64,000 bases of DNA from Halorientalis sp. IM1011 (GTDB taxonomy: Archaea; Halobacteriota; Halobacteria; Halobacteriales; Haloarculaceae), in contig NZ_CP019067.1 in the NCBI RefSeq assembly GCF_001989615.1, positions 1,240,001 through 1,304,000 of the forward strand, read 5' to 3'. Under the pieces are notes generated by a model, which had not been told where the DNA came from, searched no databases, and saw only the letters and a program-made list of their open reading frames with translations. A program made the position numbers and the translations under genes. This document shows, piece by piece, positions 60,048 through 64,000 of the stretch (position 1 is its first letter; each line of letters opens with the position of its first letter).

Positions 60048-60359
60048 GTGTCCGAACTCGAACCCGACACGCTGCTCCCCAGCGACCGGATGCAGAGCCA
60101 GGCCCTCGACGGCGAGGTCACCCAGATCCACCGCGGCCAACAGTACGCCGAAACGGGCGACACCTTCGAGATCGAGGGCACGACCTTCGAGGTCGTCGCC
60201 GTCGAGGACCGGACGCTCGGCGACATGACCGACGCGGACGCACAGGCCGAAGGAGCACGCGATCTCGAGCAGTACAAACAGATTCTCGAACGCGTCCACG
60301 ACGACTTCGAATGGGACGACGACTCGGCGATCGTCATGCACCGATTCGAGCGGCAGTAA
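60048..60359 (+). CDS. ASCH-like small protein
   Basis: A 103-residue protein with a short beta-barrel-like core (VTQIHRGQQYAETGDTFEIEG, then TTFEVVAVEDRTLGDMTDADA) and a C-terminal helix plus strand (LEQYKQILERVHDDFEW, IVMHRFER). The GDMTDADAQAEG turn is typical of ASCH/PUA-related folds, which bind RNA or nucleotides. It starts with GTG at 60048. It abuts the convergent P450 gene. Function not known in archaea. Confidence 0.72.
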   Translation: MSELEPDTLLPSDRMQSQALDGEVTQIHRGQQYAETGDTFEIEGTTFEVVAVEDRTLGDMTDADAQAEGARDLEQYKQILERVHDDFEWDDDSAIVMHRFERQ

Positions 60360-61778
60360 TCAGCGCTCGGTCACGAGGAACTCCTGTCCCGGTTCCATCC
60401 GGAGGGTCATCTCCGGCGAGACCGGGGGTTCACCGTGGGCGTCGTTCTCGCCGAGCCAGTGGAGGTCGTACTGCCTGCCGATAGTCGCCAGCGCCAGTTG
60501 CGCCTCCAGCAGGGCGAACTGCCGGCCGATGCAGATGCGCGGCCCGCCGCCGAACGGCGCGTACGCGAAGTCGTGGAGCTCCGACCGGAGGTCGCCGTCC
60601 CACCGCGAGGGGCGGAACGTCTCCGGGTCGTCGAAAAAGCGCGAGTCCCGATGGATGTGCCGCAGGGCGAGCAACACCATCTCGTCGGCCGGGATCCGGT
60701 ACCCATCGAACGTCACGTCGGTCGTCGTCTCGCGGGGCAACGAGTGGACCGGCGGATAGAGCCGGAGCGTCTCCGTGACGACGCGCTCGGTCACCTCGAG
60801 GGCGTCCAGGTCGTCGAGTGTGGGCGGGCCGTCGAGCGCGTCGACCTCCGCGTGGAACCGCTCGCGGATCTCGGGGTTGTTCGCCAGCGCCCAGAAACTG
60901 AAGGTGAGCGTCGTGGTCGTCGTGTCGTGGCCGGCGAAGATCATCGTCACCATCTGGTCGCGCAGCCGTTCGTCGGTCAGCATCGCCGAATCGGCGACCC
61001 CCGCCTCGCGCAACCCCACCAGCAGCGAGAGCAGGTCCTCGGCCTCGGCGGGGTCGGTCGGTGCGTTCCCTCGCTTCGCGTCGAGCAACCGGTCCGCTTC
61101 CGCACGAATGGTCTCCTTGGCCGCCCGGAACCGTCGCCGGGCGGGTGTGGGTACCCACTCCGGCAAGAAGTAGGAGGTCGGCTCGAACCAGCCGTGGAGG
61201 TCCTCGGCGCTCCGGCGGATCACCTCGTCCCCGTCGAGGGCGAGTTCCCGACCCAGCACCGTCGCGAACAGCACGTCCAGCGCCAGGTCCGTGAACTCCG
61301 CCTGCAGCTCCAGTCGGTCGCCGTCTGCCCAGCGGTCGATCCGCCGCCGGATCGTCTCGACCATCCCGTCGGCGTAACCCATCACGCTATCGCGCGTGAA
61401 CAGCGGCTGTAACACGTCCCGCTGGCGACCCCACTCCTCGCCCTCGACGGTCAGGAGGCCCTCGCCGAAGGCGATCCGGAAGTCCTCGGTCTTGCGAAAC
61501 TTCTCGCGCTCGGTGAGCAGAACTCGCTTGGCGTGGTCCGGGTGTCCGAGCCCGAAGATGTCACCGCCACCCAGTTCGTTGAGTCGAACCACGTCTCGGG
61601 TCGCCAGCGCCTGCTCGGCGAACGCCAGCGGACTCCGCATCTGGTGGACGAAGTGCAACTTCGGCGGCCCGCAGTTGGGCGGATACGGCGGCAGGGACCC
61701 GTCGGCCCCCTGCTCCGGTGTCGTCGCGCCGTCGGTTCCACCGGCCGGCCGCTCCCCCTGATCGGCATCGGATGCCAT
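60360..61778 (-). CDS. Cytochrome P450 (CYP174-like)
   Basis: A 472-residue soluble P450. The I-helix oxygen-binding motif is AGHDTT (282-287), the ExxR is ETLR (336-339), PERF-like FRPSRWDG, and the heme loop FGGGPRICIGRQ places the Cys ligand at 416. There is an acidic, Pro/Gly-rich N-terminal extension of about 30 residues without a membrane anchor. The protein resembles the haloarchaeal CYP174 group and fatty-acid hydroxylase-like enzymes. It needs redox partners (ferredoxin or flavodoxin reductases), none of which are encoded beside it. It is the last gene before the low-GC accessory segment. Confidence 0.92.
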   Translation of the reverse strand: MASDADQGERPAGGTDGATTPEQGADGSLPPYPPNCGPPKLHFVHQMRSPLAFAEQALATRDVVRLNELGGGDIFGLGHPDHAKRVLLTEREKFRKTEDFRIAFGEGLLTVEGEEWGRQRDVLQPLFTRDSVMGYADGMVETIRRRIDRWADGDRLELQAEFTDLALDVLFATVLGRELALDGDEVIRRSAEDLHGWFEPTSYFLPEWVPTPARRRFRAAKETIRAEADRLLDAKRGNAPTDPAEAEDLLSLLVGLREAGVADSAMLTDERLRDQMVTMIFAGHDTTTTTLTFSFWALANNPEIRERFHAEVDALDGPPTLDDLDALEVTERVVTETLRLYPPVHSLPRETTTDVTFDGYRIPADEMVLLALRHIHRDSRFFDDPETFRPSRWDGDLRSELHDFAYAPFGGGPRICIGRQFALLEAQLALATIGRQYDLHWLGENDAHGEPPVSPEMTLRMEPGQEFLVTER

Positions 61779-61835
61779 GCCCCCAACTGTGAACGGCTGG
61801 GGAGTTAAGTTCGGGGTTCGCTGGTCCGCGGTTCA

Positions 61836-61952
61836 TATAAGCCCCTTGACAGCAAATACGACGCCGAAAGAGCGCGGGACATCAACAAAGGGAATTCTGC
61901 CGACAATGGCGAGTTCGCTGATACCCCTGAGGTAGTCGGAATCAACGGTTAA
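61836..61952 (+). pseudogene. Start-less ORF remnant at the island border
   Basis: An open frame ending in TAA at 61950-61952 reads ...YKPLDSKYDAERARDI, then NKGNSADNGEFADTPEV, then VGING. It has protein-like composition and no start codon or promoter, and lies exactly where the composition changes from high to lower GC. I take it as the broken 3' end of a gene from the accessory segment. Its parent family is not recognised. Confidence 0.35.
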
Positions 61953-61967
61953 CAGGTCGATTGATAG

Positions 61968-62264
61968 ATGACACGCAGCCCTGCGAAGTGGATGGTCCCG
62001 CTCGATGAACGAATCCTCGAAATCCTCCGGTCTGAAGGCTGGTCCGCACCTGGCTATATCGCCCAGAAAGTCTCCCTGTTCGCCTCCATTGGACGGGTCC
62101 GTGAGCGCTGTCAGATGCTCGCAGACGTGGAGCTAGTTGAACCACTGACGGAAGAGAAAGAGCACTACGAGATCACGGGAAAAGGACAGCGGTACTTAGA
62201 AGGTGATCTTGACGCTACGAATCTATCTACTCCATCTCCCCAGAAAGCACTTCCTCGTTGGTAG
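61968..62264 (+). CDS. PhiH1-repressor-like winged-helix protein
   Basis: A 98-residue winged-helix DNA-binding protein: KWMVPLDERILEILRSEGWS opens the family, followed by the helix-turn-helix APGYIAQKVSLFASIGRVRERC and the wing (VEPLTEEKEHYEITGKGQRYL). This is the arrangement of the repressor of halovirus PhiH1 and its many homologues found in proviruses, plasmids and integrated islands of haloarchaea. It most likely controls genes of the surrounding accessory segment. Codon use is intermediate between the chromosome and the following genes. Confidence 0.85.
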   Translation: MTRSPAKWMVPLDERILEILRSEGWSAPGYIAQKVSLFASIGRVRERCQMLADVELVEPLTEEKEHYEITGKGQRYLEGDLDATNLSTPSPQKALPRW

Positions 62265-62339
62265 TCCTTCCTGAGATAATTTATAACCGGTTTCAGTTCC
62301 ACTGAGGATGGCATAATTCTTTAAAGAAGGACACAAGAC

Positions 62340-62345
62340 TTTATA
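62340..62345 (+). promoter_or_regulatory. TATA-like element before the 407-residue unknown gene
   Basis: TTTATA about 20 bp upstream of the ATG at 62363; a second AT-rich stretch TTCTTTAAAG at about 62317-62326 lies further up. Both are candidates, since the region is AT-rich overall. Confidence 0.3.
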
Positions 62346-62362
62346 CCAAGGACATCCAACGC

Positions 62363-63586
62363 ATGCTCTCTAATACCGTCAAGCGCCATATCTCGCGCAT
62401 ATTTGAGCAGGCTTTGAGCGAGAAGAGAAAGCGCTTGTACTTCAATAAGTATCACACGGGTAGGAACATTACTGAGGTATCCTTAGCAGAGGAATTTAAA
62501 GGAGAGTTGAAGGAAGAGACAATTGAACAGGCTCAGATAGATCTGAAAGATGCACAACTGATTAAAGTGAACGAAGAGCCAGTTCTGTTCATTGCTCATC
62601 GTGACGAAGCCTGGATAGTTGTCCATTCAAGTCGCATAGAGGATGACTCTACACGTAGAAAGCTTGGTGATCTATCAAGTACCAAGGGATGGCTTGTAGA
62701 AGCATGGATCCCTGGAGACACTCTGGACGAGATCTATGAAGACTATTCCCCGGATGGCGAGAATGTGAACCTGACAAGGAGCTGGGACCCATATTATCTT
62801 TATAAAAGAGAATCGAAGGTCCCCGAAGAATATCAGAAATATTACTCCGAGCACCAGAGAGAGTTCTCGCAACAGAATGTAGAGGTCGAGATCACGACCC
62901 CAAAATGGCGGCTCGAAGAGACGTTAGATAACGCTATGACCCCATTCTTGGAAGATAAGTCTGAAACGGAGAGTTCTGAGTTTACGATGCAGACGACTCC
63001 GGAAATGGGTGTTAGCAGCGATGGCGGTAGTGTTTCTGCGACCCAATCATCTGTCAAGGTAAAGGAAAGTGGGTCAGTCACCCACCAGTCCGGAGATATC
63101 GGTGCAACATTTAAGTTAGTCGACGAGACGGCTGAGCGTTCCCAGTGGGTCTATGAATTGTTTGATGAAGTAGCGGCCTCGTATGAATACAAAGACAATG
63201 ATGATGGAAGTTTGTCTTTGACTGGTTACAAGCCACCCCAAATAATCTTATTCGAGATCCCTGTTGCGTTCTCCAGAGAGATTAGTATAAAATTATCTAA
63301 CTTCCTCACAGTTGGTCAGAAAGATGTGGATCTCTTTGGTGTCATTGGTAATAGAACAGGGAAAGAGTTCACTGCCGAAACCCACATTCCGTTCAATGAG
63401 GACGAATATGACATATCCATCACCGGGGCTGAAGATGAGGAGAAGACTGCAGTTTATGTTAGACCAACAGAGGGCAGTAAGGCTGGTCTTGTTTACTTCT
63501 ATCACAAACTTCAGCAAAAATTCAATCCGAATATAGAGGTCGAGAAAGTTGATGAAATGCCGGAATCATTCTCTGAGGAGGAATAA
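62363..63586 (+). CDS. Unknown protein in low-GC accessory segment
   Basis: A 407-residue protein I do not recognise. The N-terminus is basic and helical (MLSNTVKRHISRIFEQALSE, KRKRLYFNKYHTG). The second block (LKDAQLIKVNEEPVLFIAHRDEAW) looks like mixed alpha/beta. The middle (about 130-200) is rich in Trp/Tyr (GWLVEAWIPGDTLDEIYEDY, SWDPYYLYKRESKVPEEYQK). A Ser/Thr/Glu-rich linker (about 195-250) leads to a beta-rich C-terminal domain (SQWVYELFDEVAASYEYKDN, AVYVRPTEGSKAGLVYFYHK). No signal or membrane helix. The base composition is clearly lower in GC than the rest of the window. Its stop overlaps the next start by one base, so the two work together. Confidence 0.75.
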   Translation: MLSNTVKRHISRIFEQALSEKRKRLYFNKYHTGRNITEVSLAEEFKGELKEETIEQAQIDLKDAQLIKVNEEPVLFIAHRDEAWIVVHSSRIEDDSTRRKLGDLSSTKGWLVEAWIPGDTLDEIYEDYSPDGENVNLTRSWDPYYLYKRESKVPEEYQKYYSEHQREFSQQNVEVEITTPKWRLEETLDNAMTPFLEDKSETESSEFTMQTTPEMGVSSDGGSVSATQSSVKVKESGSVTHQSGDIGATFKLVDETAERSQWVYELFDEVAASYEYKDNDDGSLSLTGYKPPQIILFEIPVAFSREISIKLSNFLTVGQKDVDLFGVIGNRTGKEFTAETHIPFNEDEYDISITGAEDEEKTAVYVRPTEGSKAGLVYFYHKLQQKFNPNIEVEKVDEMPESFSEEE

Positions 63587-64000
63587 TGTCGGCTGAAAGC
63601 AAACTTACGGATATGCACACTGCCTGCGTAAACAGGTTGGTGGGTGCATATGTTCCGAAGGCGTGTAAGGGATTAAGCCTCCACGACAAGGGATATGACT
63701 GGTACATCGACCCTAAATATGAGACTGAATCTAGTTCTATTGAAGCGGACTTTCTCAGTGTAGGAAGGAAAGATGTGCAACACTTCAAGACTGTAGGTGC
63801 GACATCTAACGCCGGAAGAATAGATAATATTGTATCCAATATAAGCGAAATCGAATCAGATCTTGAGGATATACTTGATTTAAAAGATATATCTTCAGAC
63901 ATGGTTAATAATTTCCTGAAGAAAAAAGGCACTTCTGTGAGCCCAGATGTCCAGGAAGTCGTGGCACTACTACCTTCTACTGCATATGAAGAATATAAGT
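63586..64000 (+). CDS. Unknown protein, C-terminal part outside window
   Basis: At least 138 residues starting MSAESKLTDMHTACVNRLVG, with a core of mixed helices and strands (DKGYDWYIDPKYETESSSIEA, then DVQHFKTVGATSNAGRIDNI) and a long helix-rich second half (NISEIESDLEDILDLKDI). No stop is reached before the window edge. The start ATG shares its A with the stop of the preceding gene (TAATG), a translationally coupled arrangement. The low GC is like its neighbour. I do not recognise the family; D/E/K residues in DWYIDPKYE and IEADFLSVGRKD could belong to a nuclease-like fold, but this is not established. Confidence 0.65.
   Translation, partial: MSAESKLTDMHTACVNRLVGAYVPKACKGLSLHDKGYDWYIDPKYETESSSIEADFLSVGRKDVQHFKTVGATSNAGRIDNIVSNISEIESDLEDILDLKDISSDMVNNFLKKKGTSVSPDVQEVVALLPSTAYEEYK

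Noticed and set aside
61836-61952. Fragment as the C-terminus of a TnpB-type transposon protein
   Set aside because: The DAERARDIN stretch loosely recalls the D-x-N-A-A-x-N-I motif of TnpB, but the zinc ribbon before it and the typical tail after it are missing, so the resemblance is not enough.
1-64000. CRISPR array or complete insertion sequence
   Set aside because: No regularly spaced direct repeats of CRISPR size and no transposase with flanking inverted repeats are visible; the only repeats are the palindrome clusters described.

Overview
The window is chromosomal DNA from a halophilic archaeon (class Halobacteria). The evidence is very high GC, strongly acidic predicted proteins, many leaderless genes with a TATA-like element 25-30 bp upstream of the start codon, Tat and PGF-type C-terminal signals, and family members typical of haloarchaea: UbaA, a JAMM desampylase, archaeal SepF, NpdG, archaemetzincin, FAU-1, Rli/ABCE1, Sec61-beta, a Bat-type HTH protein and a PhiH1-like repressor. 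I see no rRNA, tRNA, CRISPR array or complete insertion sequence. The genus cannot be fixed from what is visible.

Layout. 1-4.5 kb: the end of an SDR gene, then a two-gene operon of PGF-CTERM surface glycoproteins built from one repeated module. 4.5-8.7 kb: a rhodanese/metallo-beta-lactamase sulfur enzyme, a thioesterase and small uncharacterised genes. 8.7-11.3 kb: a cobalamin-binding protein, a JAMM desampylase, a small membrane protein and the E1-like enzyme UbaA; the ubiquitin-like SAMP activating and removing enzymes therefore lie within 2 kb. 11.3-19.1 kb: an M32 carboxypeptidase, a tandem CheC protein, an M20 peptidase, a DUF368 lipid-carrier transporter and a PIN-ATPase-KH protein. 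19.1-22.4 kb: a hairpin-rich spacer, then an EMC6-like protein and Rli/ABCE1. 22.8-24 kb: a DUF7512 micro-protein and a TauE/SafE exporter behind a 13-codon leader. 24-35 kb: housekeeping and hypothetical genes, including Sec61-beta and FAU-1. 35-40 kb: a TetR repressor divergent from a COG1361/RND export pair, with three matching palindromic operators. 40-55.5 kb: an SDR, a MinD-like ATPase, UvrA, a geranylgeranyl-reductase-like flavoprotein, a YgfZ-like protein, a methyltransferase/UbiA divergent pair, RNase R, a PUA protein and SepF. 55.5-60 kb: a DUF6230/DUF6114 trio with a fused middle gene, then an ABC exporter. 60-61.8 kb: a small protein and a cytochrome P450.

From about 61.84 kb to the window end the composition drops clearly in GC and codon use changes. 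This accessory segment holds a start-less ORF remnant, a PhiH1-repressor-like winged-helix gene and two adjoining genes I do not recognise, the last cut by the window edge. It is the best candidate for an undescribed (possibly defence or provirus-linked) system, but its function cannot be read from what is visible.

Other patterns: clusters of perfect hairpins with 3-nt or 11-nt loops in two intergenic spacers, and two of the same kind inside the M20 peptidase gene; four convergent gene pairs that end on one shared CTAG; and overlapping or abutting start/stop pairs in most operons.
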